A stretch of 64,000 nucleotides of DNA, from assembly GCF_011752625.1 (NCBI RefSeq), contig NZ_VWXD01000004.1, positions 620,001-684,000 on the forward strand, given 5' to 3'. Under the pieces are notes generated by a model that searched no databases, was not told the DNA's origin, and saw only the letters and a program-made list of their open reading frames with translations. This DNA comes from Candidatus Pantoea formicae (lineage in GTDB: Bacteria > Pseudomonadota > Gammaproteobacteria > Enterobacterales > Enterobacteriaceae). The translations under genes and the position numbers were made by a program. Below, in pieces: positions 37,372-47,698 of this stretch; the first letter of the stretch is position 1; every line of letters starts with the position of its first letter.

Positions 37372-38001
37372 ATGCTTTGGTCTTTTCTTGCCGTACTTTT
37401 TTCCGGTTGGCTCTACGTCGATGCGTCATACCGTGGCCCGCAATGGCAACGCTGGCTGTTTAAGCCCGTCACTCTGCTCTTGCTGGTTGCATGGGCATGG
37501 CAGGCCCCGACTCTGAATACCACCGACTATTTAATTCTGGCTGGTCTGGTTGCCACGTTGGTCGGTGATGCCCTGACGTTACTGCCTCGCCAGCAAATGC
37601 TCTATGCGCTGGGTGCATTCTTCCTGTCGCATCTGCTGTATACCATCAGCTTTGCCGCACACATGACCATGAGCTTCTTCTGGCCAATCCCCGTGACGCT
37701 GCTGGTGATTGGTGCCGTGGTGATTGGCGTGATCTGGTCGAAGTTAGAGGATTTGCGCTGGCCGGTGTGTACATTGATTGGTATGACGCTGGTGATGAAC
37801 TGGATGGCAGCCGAAAACTACTTCTTCCGTCCGACTGACTTTAGCTTCTCACTGCTGGTCGGGGCAGGATTGTTGCTGTTAGCCAATATTGTCTGGTTTA
37901 TTACGCATTATCGCCGTCGTTTCAGAGCGGATAGCGCCATTGTTGCCGCCTGTTACTTCGCCGGCCACTTTATGATTGTGCGTTCTCTGTGGCTGTATTG
38001 A
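37372..38001 (+). CDS. yhhN: Lysoplasmalogenase-family membrane protein YhhN
   Basis: YhhN is an integral membrane protein of the YhhN/TMEM86 family; the human TMEM86B member hydrolyses lysoplasmalogen. The bacterial function is not settled. It has 209 residues (E. coli 208) and about eight membrane segments. Conserved polar motifs are [10 protein letters not shown] and [12 protein letters not shown] near the membrane, and [10 protein letters not shown]. It lies just upstream of zntA, as in E. coli, with the ZntR promoter between them. Confidence 0.9.
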   Translation: MLWSFLAVLFSGWLYVDASYRGPQWQRWLFKPVTLLLLVAWAWQAPTLNTTDYLILAGLVATLVGDALTLLPRQQMLYALGAFFLSHLLYTISFAAHMTMSFFWPIPVTLLVIGAVVIGVIWSKLEDLRWPVCTLIGMTLVMNWMAAENYFFRPTDFSFSLLVGAGLLLLANIVWFITHYRRRFRADSAIVAACYFAGHFMIVRSLWLY

Positions 38002-38021
38002 AGAAAAGATGACCTCGTCAC

Positions 38022-38053
38022 TTGACTCTGGAGTGGACTCCAGAGTGTAGCAT
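38022..38053 (+). promoter_or_regulatory. ZntR-controlled zntA promoter with 20-bp spacer
   Basis: -35 TTGACT (38022-38027), a 20-bp spacer and -10 TAGCAT (38048-38053). The spacer carries the palindrome ACTCTGGAGT-gg-ACTCCAGAGT. This is the MerR-type arrangement: ZntR bound to Zn(II) untwists the overlong spacer. It is almost identical to E. coli zntA. zntR itself is not in the window. Confidence 0.93.
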
Positions 38054-38095
38054 TCGGATTGCGGGCAGTGGCCCGCATCTGATTCTGGAGGTCAT

Positions 38096-40372
38096 ATGCA
38101 CTCACATTCTCATCCTTGCCGCTGTGGGAAATCTCACAGCAAACCTCAGCCGTTGTGTGCCATTCGTAGCGTTTCGCCCACTGCGTTAAAAATTTCTGTC
38201 GCGATGCCCGCGACACCTGAAAACGGCTGTGGCTGCTGTGATAACGACAGCGGCAGCCCTGGCGGCGAAAGCGACGACGGAAGCGACAGGCCCGCCTTAT
38301 CCTCACACCAATTTCGCTGGCAAATTACCGGGATGGATTGCCCCAGTTGTGCACGAAAAATCGAAAACGCGGTGCAACAACTCCCGCAGGTCCGCAGCGC
38401 CCAAGTGATTTTTGCCAGTGAAAAACTGGTGGTGGATGCGCACCAGGATATCCGCTCTGCCATCGAAACCGCGGTCAAAAAAGTCGGCTTTACCCTAACC
38501 TCAAACGATCTCCCTTCTCAGCCTGCGATCCCAAACCGCTGGCGCGAGAATGCCAGCTTGCTGGTGCTGACGGTAATGATGCTGGCAAGCGTGTTGCTCA
38601 GCCAGGTTGCGCCAGCGTGGGGCGATCGCCTGTTCGTGGTGACGACACTGATAGGTTTAGCGCCCATTGCCCTCAGCGCAGGAAAACTGCTGCGTGGCGG
38701 CTCTCCTTTTAGCATCGAAACCTTGATGACCATTGCCGCTGCCGGGGCATTGGTGATCGGTGCACACGCCGAAGCCGCCATGGTGCTACTGCTGTTCCAA
38801 CTGGGTGAGCGTTTGGAATCCTATGCTGCTGCGCGTGCTCGCCGTGGCGTCACGGCATTGATGGCGCTGCGCCCTGATAGGGCCACGCGTCTCACTGGCC
38901 ACCAACGAGAGCAAATCGCGCTGGCTGACTTACGTCTTGGTGATGTGATTGAAGTCGCTGCAGGCGGGCGTTTGCCAGCCGATGGCGAGCTACTGAATCT
39001 GAATGCCAGCTTTGACGAAAGTGCCCTCACCGGTGAATCGGTGCCGGTTGTGCGCCAGCCGGGCGAAGCAGTCATGGCCGGTGCCACCAGTGTTGACCGC
39101 TTAGTGACACTGAAAGTCATCTCACAGCCCGGCCAAAGTGCCATTGACCGTATTCTGCAATTGATTGAAGAAGCCGAAAGCCATCGTGCACCGGTTGAAC
39201 GTTTTATCGATCGCTTCAGCCGCCTCTATACCCCGGCGATTATGCTGCTGGCGCTGTTGGTGATGGTAATGCCGCCGCTAATAGCCGGTGCCGCATGGCT
39301 TCCTTGGATCTACAAAGGTCTGACGCTGCTGCTGATCGGTTGCCCCTGCGCCCTGGTGATTTCAACGCCGGCGGCCATCACTTCCGGTTTAGCGGCGGCA
39401 GCACGCCAGGGTGCCTTAATTAAGGGCGGCGCGGCGCTGGAGCGGCTCAGTCGCATCCAGACCATGGCATTTGATAAAACCGGTACGCTGACGGTTGGCA
39501 AACCGCAGGTGACGCAGGTTGAAGCCTTTAGCGCACGGGAAGAGAACGCGCTGCTCCGCATTGCGGCAGCGGTAGAACAAGGCTCAAGCCATCCCCTGGC
39601 GTTAGCGATATTGCAAGAAGCCGAACGTCGCCAGCTAAGATTGCCGCAAGCACAATATCAGCAAACGCTAGCCGGTAGCGGTATTCGTGCGCAAATTGAA
39701 GGCATCACCTATCAGTTATTAGCACCGCGTGACGTCAGCGAACTCACTGAAGATCAGCAGCAGGCGATAGCGCAGCGGGAAGCACAAGGACAAACCGTTG
39801 TGGTGCTGTTGCAACAACAGACGGTGCTCGGCACGCTGGCGTTGCAAGATCAACTGCGCGAAGAAGCAGTGAGCGCATTAGCGCAACTGAAAGCGCTGGG
39901 TATTAACAGTCTGATGCTGACGGGTGATAACCCGCGCGCGGCAGCGGCCATTGCCACTGAGCTGAATATCGAGTACCGCGCCGGATTGCTCCCCGCCGAT
40001 AAAGTCGAAGCCGTACGCAAACTGGGGCAGCAGCAATCGCTGGCGATGGTGGGTGATGGTATTAACGATGCGCCCGCCATGAAAGCCGCAAGCATGGGCA
40101 TTGCCATGAGCAGCGGTACCGATGTGGCACTGGAAGCCGCCGATGCCGCATTAACCCAAAACCGCCTGACGCTATTACCGCGCACCGTTGTACTGGCACG
40201 TCGCACGCGCGCCATCATTCGTCAGAACATTGCGATTGCGTTAGGGCTGAAGGGGATTTTCCTGGTCACCACGCTGCTTGGGGTTACCGGCTTGTGGCTG
40301 GCGGTGTTAGCCGATTCCGGTGCCACCGCACTGGTCACCGCCAACGCGCTGCGCCTGCTGCGTCAGCGTTAA
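38096..40372 (+). CDS. zntA: Zn(II)/Cd(II)/Pb(II)-exporting P-type ATPase
   Basis: ZntA is an inner-membrane P1B-type ATPase that pumps Zn, Cd and Pb out of the cytoplasm. A His/Cys-rich N-terminus ([17 protein letters not shown] at 45-48) precedes the metal-binding domain with GMDCPSC (79-85). The transmembrane metal site CPC is at 416-418. The phosphorylation motif DKTGTLT begins at Asp460, and the hinge [10 protein letters not shown] follows. It has 758 residues against 732 in E. coli; most of the excess is in the N-terminal metal-rich tail. The start has GGAGG upstream and follows the ZntR promoter. It overlaps the convergent tusA stop by 4 bp. Confidence 0.96.
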   Translation: MHSHSHPCRCGKSHSKPQPLCAIRSVSPTALKISVAMPATPENGCGCCDNDSGSPGGESDDGSDRPALSSHQFRWQITGMDCPSCARKIENAVQQLPQVRSAQVIFASEKLVVDAHQDIRSAIETAVKKVGFTLTSNDLPSQPAIPNRWRENASLLVLTVMMLASVLLSQVAPAWGDRLFVVTTLIGLAPIALSAGKLLRGGSPFSIETLMTIAAAGALVIGAHAEAAMVLLLFQLGERLESYAAARARRGVTALMALRPDRATRLTGHQREQIALADLRLGDVIEVAAGGRLPADGELLNLNASFDESALTGESVPVVRQPGEAVMAGATSVDRLVTLKVISQPGQSAIDRILQLIEEAESHRAPVERFIDRFSRLYTPAIMLLALLVMVMPPLIAGAAWLPWIYKGLTLLLIGCPCALVISTPAAITSGLAAAARQGALIKGGAALERLSRIQTMAFDKTGTLTVGKPQVTQVEAFSAREENALLRIAAAVEQGSSHPLALAILQEAERRQLRLPQAQYQQTLAGSGIRAQIEGITYQLLAPRDVSELTEDQQQAIAQREAQGQTVVVLLQQQTVLGTLALQDQLREEAVSALAQLKALGINSLMLTGDNPRAAAAIATELNIEYRAGLLPADKVEAVRKLGQQQSLAMVGDGINDAPAMKAASMGIAMSSGTDVALEAADAALTQNRLTLLPRTVVLARRTRAIIRQNIAIALGLKGIFLVTTLLGVTGLWLAVLADSGATALVTANALRLLRQR

Positions 40373-40617
40373 CCTTGACCTTTCTGAATCAGATACTGGT
40401 ACGGCAGTGTTTCCGTCTGCTGTGCCAGCAACTGATGTTCCATAAAGCGACAGAATCCTGGGATATCACGCGTTGTCGCTGGATCGTCAGCAATGATCAG
40501 CAGGGTTTCACCCGCCCGCATGGTGCGGACGGTTTTGCGTACCATCATCACCGGTTCCGGGCAGCGTAAGCCCAGTGCATCAAGTGTATGGTCAGGCGTG
40601 GAAAAGGGATCGCTCAT
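40369..40617 (-). CDS. tusA: Sulfur transfer protein TusA
   Basis: TusA is a small cytosolic sulfurtransferase. It takes persulfide sulfur from IscS and passes it to TusBCD for 2-thiouridine in tRNA, and to molybdenum cofactor synthesis. The family signature [14 protein letters not shown] carries active-site Cys19. It has 82 residues (E. coli 81). It is convergent with zntA; the two stop codons share TTAA. Confidence 0.95.
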   Translation of the reverse strand: MSDPFSTPDHTLDALGLRCPEPVMMVRKTVRTMRAGETLLIIADDPATTRDIPGFCRFMEHQLLAQQTETLPYQYLIQKGQG

Positions 40618-40760
40618 GATTCTCTGTCTTCATTCGAGGTGGGCGCTCATTCTAGCGCGCTAAATTCACAGCGCAAGGCGATAACGATTGCGTTAAAATT
40701 AACCGTTGCATTAATTGCGCAACGCGCTAAGATGCCGCCGTTTTTTTAACAGATACGACG

Positions 40761-40879
40761 CTATCCCCTAAATAATTCGTGTTTTAGCAAGGCGGCAAGT
40801 GCGTGTATCTCCAGGAGCTTACACAAGTAAGTGAATGGGGTACGCGAACGCAGCTACAACGCGAAGTATGACGGAGATG
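40761..40879 (+). repeat. ERIC element (forward)
   Basis: This is an enterobacterial repetitive intergenic consensus of about 120 bp. The head is ATCCCCTAAATAATTCG, then AAGGCGGCAAGTG, the core CCAGGAGCTTACACAAGTAA followed by GTGAATGGGGT, and the tail GAAGTATGACGGAGATG. It occupies the tusA-yhhQ interval (40618-40919), which otherwise holds only promoters. Confidence 0.9.
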
Positions 40880-40919
40880 GCAATGGGTTCCCTCACCCCA
40901 CTTTTCAAAAAGGTCAGAA

Positions 40920-41585
40920 ATGATTAATTTTTCCGCTCGTCAGCGCATGCATGCGCTGTTTTGGCTATCGCTATTCCATTTGCTGGTGATCACCTCCAGT
41001 AACTATCTGGTGCAGCTGCCGGTTTCGATTTTCGGCTTCCACACCACATGGGGTGCGTTTAGTTTTCCGTTTATCTTCCTCGCTACCGATCTCACCGTGC
41101 GTATTTTTGGCGCGCCGTTAGCCCGTCGCATTATCCTGGCGGTGATGATTCCAGCACTCTTCATCTCTTACACCGTCTCTTGCTTGTTCTACCAAGGCGA
41201 GTGGCAGGGCTGGGCAGCACTGGAACAGGTGAACCTGTTTGTCGCGCGTATCGCCAGCGCCAGTTTTATGGCTTATGCGTTGGGTCAGATTTTAGATGTC
41301 CACGTTTTTAACCGTTTGCGTCGTCTGCCGCAGTGGTGGATTGCCCCTGCTTCCGCAATGTTCCTCGGCAATATTAGCGATACGCTGGCCTTCTTTTTCA
41401 TCGCTTTCTACAAGAGCCCAGACCCGTTTATGGCCGCCCATTGGGTGGAAATCGCCTTGGTGGATTACAGCTTCAAAGTGCTGATTTGCATGATTTTCTT
41501 CCTGCCTGCTTACGGTGTACTGCTCAATGCCATGCTGAAACGCTTGGCCGAGCGTTCTTCACAGCGTCAGATGAATTTCGGCTAA
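40920..41585 (+). CDS. yhhQ: Queuosine precursor transporter YhhQ
   Basis: YhhQ is an inner-membrane importer of the VUT_1 family. The E. coli protein takes up the queuosine precursors preQ0 and preQ1. It has 221 residues as in E. coli and about six membrane segments. Conserved parts are WGAFSFPFIFLATDLTVRIF and FLGNISDTLAFFFIAF, with polar residues for the ligand. AGGTCAG precedes the ATG. The gene lies between two ERIC elements together with dcrB. I saw no preQ1 riboswitch upstream. Confidence 0.94.
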   Translation: MINFSARQRMHALFWLSLFHLLVITSSNYLVQLPVSIFGFHTTWGAFSFPFIFLATDLTVRIFGAPLARRIILAVMIPALFISYTVSCLFYQGEWQGWAALEQVNLFVARIASASFMAYALGQILDVHVFNRLRRLPQWWIAPASAMFLGNISDTLAFFFIAFYKSPDPFMAAHWVEIALVDYSFKVLICMIFFLPAYGVLLNAMLKRLAERSSQRQMNFG

Positions 41586-41710
41586 TTGCACATAGACGAA
41601 ACGCCGCAGCACGCTAAGATTTCCTGACAAAGCGGCGGTTGCTTTTGACCGTCGATTCCGTTTCTATACCGGATAGAAAGCGTCAGACTGGAATCATAAA
41701 AGGGAAAAGA

Positions 41711-42268
41711 ATGCGTAACTTAGTGAAATATGCGGGTATTGGTCTGTTGGTATTGGGCCTCGCGGCCTGCGACCAGAAGAAAGATGATGCGGCTGCAGGT
41801 AGCAACGGTGCCAGCGCCAGCCAGTCGGCTCAGACCGTCAACTTGATGGACGGCAAATTGAGCTTTAGTTTGCCCGCGGGGATGTCGGATAAGAGCGGCA
41901 AACTCGGTTCAGAATCCACCAATATGCACGTCTACGCCGATGAAACCGGCCAGCGCGCTATTATCGTGATTGCAGGCGATCCGACCAATGAAGCGCTTGA
42001 TGCGTTGTCACAGCGTCTGGAACAGCAGCAACGCAGCCGTGACCCGCAGCTGCAAGTCGTGTCAAACAAAGCCGTGACGCTGAAAGATCAGCCCGCTCAG
42101 CAGCTGGCTACCGTGATTTCGGCCAATAACCAGACTTCATGGTCTTCGGTGATCCTGGCAAAAGTGGACGGCAAGCTGCTAACCCTGCAAATTACCCTGC
42201 CAGCCGACAACCAGCAGCAGGCACAGAGCGATGCAGATGCTATTGTGAAGAGCATTACACTCAAGTAA
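41711..42268 (+). CDS. dcrB: Inner-membrane-associated lipoprotein DcrB
   Basis: DcrB is a periplasmic lipoprotein required for phage C1 and C6 infection in E. coli and linked to lipoprotein and envelope homeostasis. The lipobox LAAC places the lipidated residue at Cys20. The rest is a soluble domain with DGKLSFSLPAGMSDKSGKLG and QQQRSRDPQLQVVSNKAVTL. From the ATG at 41711 it has 185 residues, the E. coli length. A frame opening at 41639 adds 24 residues before the signal sequence and is rejected. The stop codon overlaps the end of an ERIC element. Confidence 0.93.
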   Translation: MRNLVKYAGIGLLVLGLAACDQKKDDAAAGSNGASASQSAQTVNLMDGKLSFSLPAGMSDKSGKLGSESTNMHVYADETGQRAIIVIAGDPTNEALDALSQRLEQQQRSRDPQLQVVSNKAVTLKDQPAQQLATVISANNQTSWSSVILAKVDGKLLTLQITLPADNQQQAQSDADAIVKSITLK

Positions 42269-42392
42269 TCCCCTTCATCCTTCGAACGGCAGATGCGTTG
42301 GCTGCGTTCTCTCACCCCGGTCACTTACTTAAGTAAGCTCCCGGGGATTCGATTACTTGCCGCCTTCCTGCCGTTCAAATGATTTTGGGAAT
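42267..42392 (-). repeat. ERIC element (reverse)
   Basis: This is a full-length 126-bp ERIC. On the minus strand it reads AAGGCGGCAAG, then CCCCGGGAGCTTACTTAAGT, AAGTGACCGGGGTGAGAGAA and CGCAGCC. It lies between the convergent ends of dcrB and glgP. Its outermost bases overlap the dcrB stop codon. Together with 40761-40879 it frames yhhQ-dcrB in inverted orientation. Confidence 0.92.
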
Positions 42393-42427
42393 CGTAATTT
42401 AGTCGCTATTGGCGGCCAATTTACGGT

Positions 42428-44875
42428 TTACAATCTCACCGGCGAAATATGCCAGATCTCATCCGCGTACTCCTGAATCGTTCTGTCCGCTGAGAAGTAG
42501 CCCATATTGGCGATGTTCAACACCGCACGCCGCTGCCACTCATCCGGTTGACGATAGAGCTTGTCCACCTTGTCTTGAGTGTCCACATAGCTGCGGTAAT
42601 CTGCCAGTAGTTGATAGTGATCGCCGAAGTTCACCAGCGCATCAAACAGATTGCGATAGCGACCCGGTTCAGTAGGACTGAACGCGCCGCTGGCGATTTG
42701 CGTCAGTGCCTGATTCAACTCCGCATCTTCCTCATAGTATTTACGCGGGTTGTAGCCATCCTTGCGCAACTGTTCGACCTGCGGCGTGGTGTTGCCAAAG
42801 ATAAAGATATTCTCTGGCCCAACATGCTCACGCATCTCGACGTTGGCGCCATCCAGCGTACCGATGGTCAATGCACCATTAAGGGCAAATTTCATATTGC
42901 TGGTGCCCGACGCTTCCGTGCCCGCCGTAGAGATCTGCTCAGAGAGATCCGCCGCCGGAATAATGACCTGCGCCAGGCTCACGCTGTAGTTAGGAATGAA
43001 CACCACTTTCAGCTTGTTCTTCACCTGAGGATCATTGTTGATCACATTCGCGACATCGTTGATCAAGTGAATGATGTGCTTCGCCACGTAATAGGCCGAG
43101 GCCGCTTTGCCGGCAAAGATATTTACGCGCGGCACCCAGTCCGCAGTGGGGTCGGCCTTGATACGGTTGTAGCGCGTAATCACGTGCAGCACGTTCAGAA
43201 GCTGACGCTTGTACTCGTGGATACGTTTGATCTGCACATCGAACAGTGCATGCGGATCCAACACGATATCCATGTTCTTCGCCACCCAATCCGCTAAACG
43301 CTTCTTGTTGGCAAATTTGGCATCGGCGATCTGCTCAATGAAGGCTGGATAATCGATGTGTGGTGTCAGATCGCTCAACTGACCAAGATCGGTACGCCAG
43401 GTGCGGCCAATGGTCTCATCCAATACTTCTGACAGCGCGGGGTTCGCCAACGCCAGCCAGCGGCGCGGTGTCACGCCATTGGTTTTATTACAGAAGCGAC
43501 CTGGGAACAGCCGTGCAAAATCAGCAAACAGCGACTGCACCATCAAATTCGAGTGCAGTTCAGATACGCCATTCACCTTGTGACTGACTACCACCGCCAA
43601 CCACGCCATACGCACTTTGCGGCCGTTGTTTTCATCGATGATGGAAATGCGCGACATCAGATCCCAGTCATCCGGGTAGTACTCCTGAATGGTTTTCAGG
43701 AAGTAGTCATTAATTTCAAACACGATGCTGAGGTGACGCGGCAGAATCTTGCCGAACATGTCCACCGGCCAGGTTTCCAGCGCTTCGCTCATCAACGTGT
43801 GGTTGGTGTAGGAGAACACCTGGCAGGTCACTTCAAAGGCATCATCCCAGCTGAATTTGTGCTCGTCGATCAACAGACGCATCAATTCGGGGATGGCCAG
43901 CACCGGATGGGTGTCATTAAGATGGATGGCGATTTTATCCGCCAGATTGTCCCATGTTTCATGCATCTGCCAGTGACGATTGAGAATATCCTGCACCGTG
44001 GCCGACACGAGGAAATACTCCTGACGCAGACGCAATTCACGGCCCGAATCCGTTGAGTCATCAGGATAGAGCACACGTGAAACGTTCTCAGAGTGGTTTT
44101 TATCTTCCACCGCCGCGAAGTAATCACCTTGGTTAAACTTACCCAGATTGATCTCGTTGCTGGCCTGCGCGCTCCACAAACGCAGCGTGTTGGTGGCATC
44201 GGTATCAAAACCTGGGATGATCTGGTCGTAGGCCGCCGCGATAATCTCTTCGGTTTCTAGCCAGCGTACGCGCGCACCTTCATGCTGCAAACGCCCGCCA
44301 AAACGGACTTTGTAACGTGTGTTAAAGCGCTGGAATTCCCAAGGATTGCCGTATTCCAGCCAGTAGTCAGGCGATTCACGCTGTTGACCATCAACAATGT
44401 TCTGTTTAAACATGCCGTAGTCATAGCGAATACCGTACCCACGTCCTGGCAAGCCCAGTGTCGCGAGTGAATCGAGGAAACAGGCCGCCAAACGTCCTAA
44501 ACCGCCGTTACCCAGCCCCGGATCGTTCTCCTCGTTCATCAGCTCACTGAGGTCGAGTCCCATCTCGTCGAGCGCCTGATTGAGATCGTCATAAATGCCC
44601 ATCGCCAGCAGTGCATTGCCCAGCGTGCGCCCCATCAGGAACTCCATCGACAGGTAATAGACCTGACGTACATCCTGCGACAGTTGCGCGCGGCTGGATC
44701 GCAGCCAGCGTTCCACCATACGATCGCGCACTGCCAACAACGAGGCATTGAGCCACTCGTGTTGATTGGCTATCGAAGGGTCTTTACCAATGGTAAACAT
44801 CAGCTTATAGGCGATTGAGTGCTTCAGTGCATCAACCGTCAGCGTGGGTGAGGCATAGGTGAAAGGTGCATTCAT
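42428..44875 (-). CDS. glgP: Glycogen phosphorylase
   Basis: GlgP releases glucose-1-phosphate from glycogen ends using phosphate and pyridoxal phosphate. It has 815 residues, as in E. coli. Conserved blocks include [40 protein letters not shown], and the PLP-binding [20 protein letters not shown], which holds the Schiff-base Lys. It is the last gene of glgBXCAP and begins 21 bp after glgA. Confidence 0.97.
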   Translation of the reverse strand: MNAPFTYASPTLTVDALKHSIAYKLMFTIGKDPSIANQHEWLNASLLAVRDRMVERWLRSSRAQLSQDVRQVYYLSMEFLMGRTLGNALLAMGIYDDLNQALDEMGLDLSELMNEENDPGLGNGGLGRLAACFLDSLATLGLPGRGYGIRYDYGMFKQNIVDGQQRESPDYWLEYGNPWEFQRFNTRYKVRFGGRLQHEGARVRWLETEEIIAAAYDQIIPGFDTDATNTLRLWSAQASNEINLGKFNQGDYFAAVEDKNHSENVSRVLYPDDSTDSGRELRLRQEYFLVSATVQDILNRHWQMHETWDNLADKIAIHLNDTHPVLAIPELMRLLIDEHKFSWDDAFEVTCQVFSYTNHTLMSEALETWPVDMFGKILPRHLSIVFEINDYFLKTIQEYYPDDWDLMSRISIIDENNGRKVRMAWLAVVVSHKVNGVSELHSNLMVQSLFADFARLFPGRFCNKTNGVTPRRWLALANPALSEVLDETIGRTWRTDLGQLSDLTPHIDYPAFIEQIADAKFANKKRLADWVAKNMDIVLDPHALFDVQIKRIHEYKRQLLNVLHVITRYNRIKADPTADWVPRVNIFAGKAASAYYVAKHIIHLINDVANVINNDPQVKNKLKVVFIPNYSVSLAQVIIPAADLSEQISTAGTEASGTSNMKFALNGALTIGTLDGANVEMREHVGPENIFIFGNTTPQVEQLRKDGYNPRKYYEEDAELNQALTQIASGAFSPTEPGRYRNLFDALVNFGDHYQLLADYRSYVDTQDKVDKLYRQPDEWQRRAVLNIANMGYFSADRTIQEYADEIWHISPVRL

Positions 44876-44896
44876 ATCCAGTATCCCAATCTCTGA

Positions 44897-46330
44897 TTAC
44901 AGCAAACGTTGATAAAGATCGCGGTAGGCTTGTGCTGCCACCTGCCAACTAAAATCCATCCCCATCGCCTGCCGCTGAACGTAACGCCAGAGTGAAGGAC
45001 GGGACCACAGTACAAAAGCGCGTCGGATCGCCCGCAGCAGCGACCAGGCATTACTGTCTTCAAAGCTGAAACCGCTTGCGACCCCGTCAGCGAGGTTCTC
45101 CAGCGAACTGTCTTGTACCGTATCCGCCAGCCCACCGGTGCGGCGCACCAGCGGCAGAGTGCCGTACTTCAAACCATATAGCTGGGTCAGGCCGCACGGC
45201 TCAAAGCGGCTCGGTACCATAATCACATCGGCGCCACCAACAATGCGGTGCGAAAAGGCTTCGTGATAGCCAATCTGGACGCCCACGCTGCCGGGGTGCT
45301 CGGCGGCAGCGGCGAGAAAACCTTGTTGCAACTCGGCATCGCCCTGGCCCAGCAACACCAGTTGGCCACCCTGCGCCAGCAATCCCGGTAAGGCTTCCAG
45401 CACCAAATCCAGACCTTTTTGCTTGGTCAGACGGCTGATCACACAGAACACCGGAGCTTTCTCGTCAATCTTTAGCCCCATCGCAATCTGCAATTGGCGC
45501 TTGTTCTCCGCTTTACTCTCCAACGTGTCACGGTCGTAACGCGCAGTGAGCAGCAGGTCATGGGCCGGGTCCCAAATCCCCGGATCAACCCCGTTGAGAA
45601 TGCCGCTTAAGCGCCCTTCTTTCAGGCGCTGTTCCAGCAGCGACTCCATGCCGTAGCCAAACTCAGGCCGGGTTATCTCTAAAGCATAGGTCGGGCTGAC
45701 TGCGGTTATATGATCGGCAAAAAACAATCCCGCCTTGAGATAGGAAATTTGTCCATAAAACTCCAGCCCATGCATATCGAAAAAGGCGCGCGGGATCTGA
45801 ATCTCATCCAGATGACGCGCATTGAATAAGCCTTGATACGCCAGATTGTGTACGGTAAATACCGTTTTCGCCGGACGCCCACGTGCCGCAATATAGGCAC
45901 AGGTGAGGCCAGCATGCCAGTCATGGGCGTGTACCACATCGGGTTGCCAGTACGTATCCAGCCCACTGGCAAGCTCAGCACCGATCCAGCCCAGTAGCGC
46001 AAAGCGCAGATAGTTGTCCACATAGGCAAATTGCGATGTATCGTGATACGGGCTGCCGGGACGTTCATACAATCCCGGCGCATCAATTAAATAAATGCCA
46101 ACACCGTTGAATTGTCCAAATAATAAACGGACCGGCCCGGCAAAAGTTTGCAGCTCCGCCACGATTTCGGTATCAGGAATCCCTTTACGCAGATCGGGAT
46201 ACGCGGGAATCAGCACCCGCGCATCCGTTCCACCGGCAATTTGAGCCTGAGGCAATGCGCCGACAACATCAGCCAACCCGCCGGTTTTCAACAGCGGGAA
46301 AAGTTCTGAACAGACATGTAAAACCTGCAT
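44897..46330 (-). CDS. glgA: Glycogen synthase
   Basis: GlgA is a GT5 glycosyltransferase that extends alpha-1,4-glucan from ADP-glucose. The ADP-glucose loop [13 protein letters not shown] is at residues 16-28. [13 protein letters not shown] and the C-terminal donor site [20 protein letters not shown], followed by [10 protein letters not shown], are intact. It has 477 residues, as in E. coli. It follows glgC by 74 bp. Confidence 0.97.
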   Translation of the reverse strand: MQVLHVCSELFPLLKTGGLADVVGALPQAQIAGGTDARVLIPAYPDLRKGIPDTEIVAELQTFAGPVRLLFGQFNGVGIYLIDAPGLYERPGSPYHDTSQFAYVDNYLRFALLGWIGAELASGLDTYWQPDVVHAHDWHAGLTCAYIAARGRPAKTVFTVHNLAYQGLFNARHLDEIQIPRAFFDMHGLEFYGQISYLKAGLFFADHITAVSPTYALEITRPEFGYGMESLLEQRLKEGRLSGILNGVDPGIWDPAHDLLLTARYDRDTLESKAENKRQLQIAMGLKIDEKAPVFCVISRLTKQKGLDLVLEALPGLLAQGGQLVLLGQGDAELQQGFLAAAAEHPGSVGVQIGYHEAFSHRIVGGADVIMVPSRFEPCGLTQLYGLKYGTLPLVRRTGGLADTVQDSSLENLADGVASGFSFEDSNAWSLLRAIRRAFVLWSRPSLWRYVQRQAMGMDFSWQVAAQAYRDLYQRLL

Positions 46331-46404
46331 CCTGGACCCCTATTATGTTATCGCGCGCGTTCCCCGCGGCGATTGCCTGTGTGTCTTGCTCGTTGCTTTC
46401 GTGG

Positions 46405-47688
46405 TCAGCCAGCCAACTTGGCTAGCATGGCGCGCGTGACCAGCACGATGCCTTCTTCTGAACGGTAAAAACGGCGGCTGTCTTCATCAGGGTTTTCACC
46501 AATCACCATGCCTTCCGGAATCACGCAGGCGCGATCGATCACGCAACGGCGCAGACGGCAGGATCGGTTGATCACCACATCAGGTAACAGCACCGATGAG
46601 TCGATATTGCAAAATGAGTTAATGCGCACGCGCGGGAACAGCACCGAATTCACCACCACCGAACCGGAGATGATGCAGCCGCCGGAAACCAGTGAATTCA
46701 TCGTCATGCCGTGGCTACCTGAGCGGTCCTGCACAAATTTGGCGGGCGGCAAGGGTTCCATATGCGTACGGATTGGCCAGTCATGGTCGTACATGTCCAG
46801 CTCGGGTGTGACGGAGGCCAGATCGAGATTAGCGCGCCAGTAAGCTTCCAGCGTCCCGACGTCACGCCAGTAAGGCTCCGCGTTTTCATCGTTCTGCACG
46901 CACGACAAGGTAAAGGAGTGCGCGTAGGCCTCACCGCTCGCGACAATTTTCGGCAGCAAGTCTTTACCGAAATCATGACTGGATTCGGGGATCTGCAAAT
47001 CCTCCTCCAGCAACTGGTAGAGATAATCCGCGTTAAACACATAGATGCCCATACTGGCCAGTGCTTTGGTGTCATCACCCGGCATTGAAGGGGGTTTCGG
47101 CGGTTTTTCCACAAAATCCACCACGTTATTGTCTGCATCGACGGCCATCACACCAAATGCCGTGGCTTCAGCGAGTGGCACCGGTAAGCAGGCGATAGTG
47201 CACTTCGCGCCACGTTCAGCGTGATCGAGCAACATCCGCGAGTAATCCATTTTGTAAATATGATCCCCGGCGAGGATCACGATGTACTGCGCTCGATAGC
47301 GGCGAATGATGTCGAGGTTCTGCGAAACCGCATCGGCGGTACCGCGATACCAATGCTCGGTAGAAGCACGCTGCTGCGCTGGCAGCAAATCGACAAATTC
47401 ATTCATCTCTTCGTTGAATAACGACCAGCCGCGCTGGATGTGCTGCGTCAAGGTATGCGACTGATATTGGGTGATCACGCCAATGCGCCGAATACCCGAA
47501 TTGATACAATTCGACAGCGCAAAGTCGATGATGCGGAACTTGCCGCCGAAATGAACGGCAGGTTTGGCGCGTTTCGCGGTGAGATCTTTCAGACGCGTAC
47601 CGCGCCCGCCAGCAAGGATCAACGCCACCGTTTGTGTAGGGAGCTGGCGCGCCAGCATCAGTGGATCTGTTCTATCTAACTTAACCAT
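46405..47688 (-). CDS. glgC: Glucose-1-phosphate adenylyltransferase
   Basis: GlgC makes ADP-glucose from ATP and glucose-1-phosphate and is the controlled step of glycogen synthesis. The nucleotidyl transferase motif [11 protein letters not shown], the glucose-1-phosphate region FVEKPPKPP and a C-terminal left-handed beta-helix are present. The N-terminal Lys/Arg residues of the fructose-1,6-bisphosphate site ([20 protein letters not shown]) are conserved, so allosteric control is probably as in E. coli. It has 427 residues (E. coli 431). Confidence 0.97.
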   Translation of the reverse strand: MVKLDRTDPLMLARQLPTQTVALILAGGRGTRLKDLTAKRAKPAVHFGGKFRIIDFALSNCINSGIRRIGVITQYQSHTLTQHIQRGWSLFNEEMNEFVDLLPAQQRASTEHWYRGTADAVSQNLDIIRRYRAQYIVILAGDHIYKMDYSRMLLDHAERGAKCTIACLPVPLAEATAFGVMAVDADNNVVDFVEKPPKPPSMPGDDTKALASMGIYVFNADYLYQLLEEDLQIPESSHDFGKDLLPKIVASGEAYAHSFTLSCVQNDENAEPYWRDVGTLEAYWRANLDLASVTPELDMYDHDWPIRTHMEPLPPAKFVQDRSGSHGMTMNSLVSGGCIISGSVVVNSVLFPRVRINSFCNIDSSVLLPDVVINRSCRLRRCVIDRACVIPEGMVIGENPDEDSRRFYRSEEGIVLVTRAMLAKLAG

Positions 47689-47698
47689 GTCTGACTCC

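Noticed and set aside
40618..40919. preQ1 riboswitch upstream of yhhQ
   Set aside because: Expected from the transporter's role, but the interval is occupied by an ERIC element and shows no preQ1 aptamer pattern.
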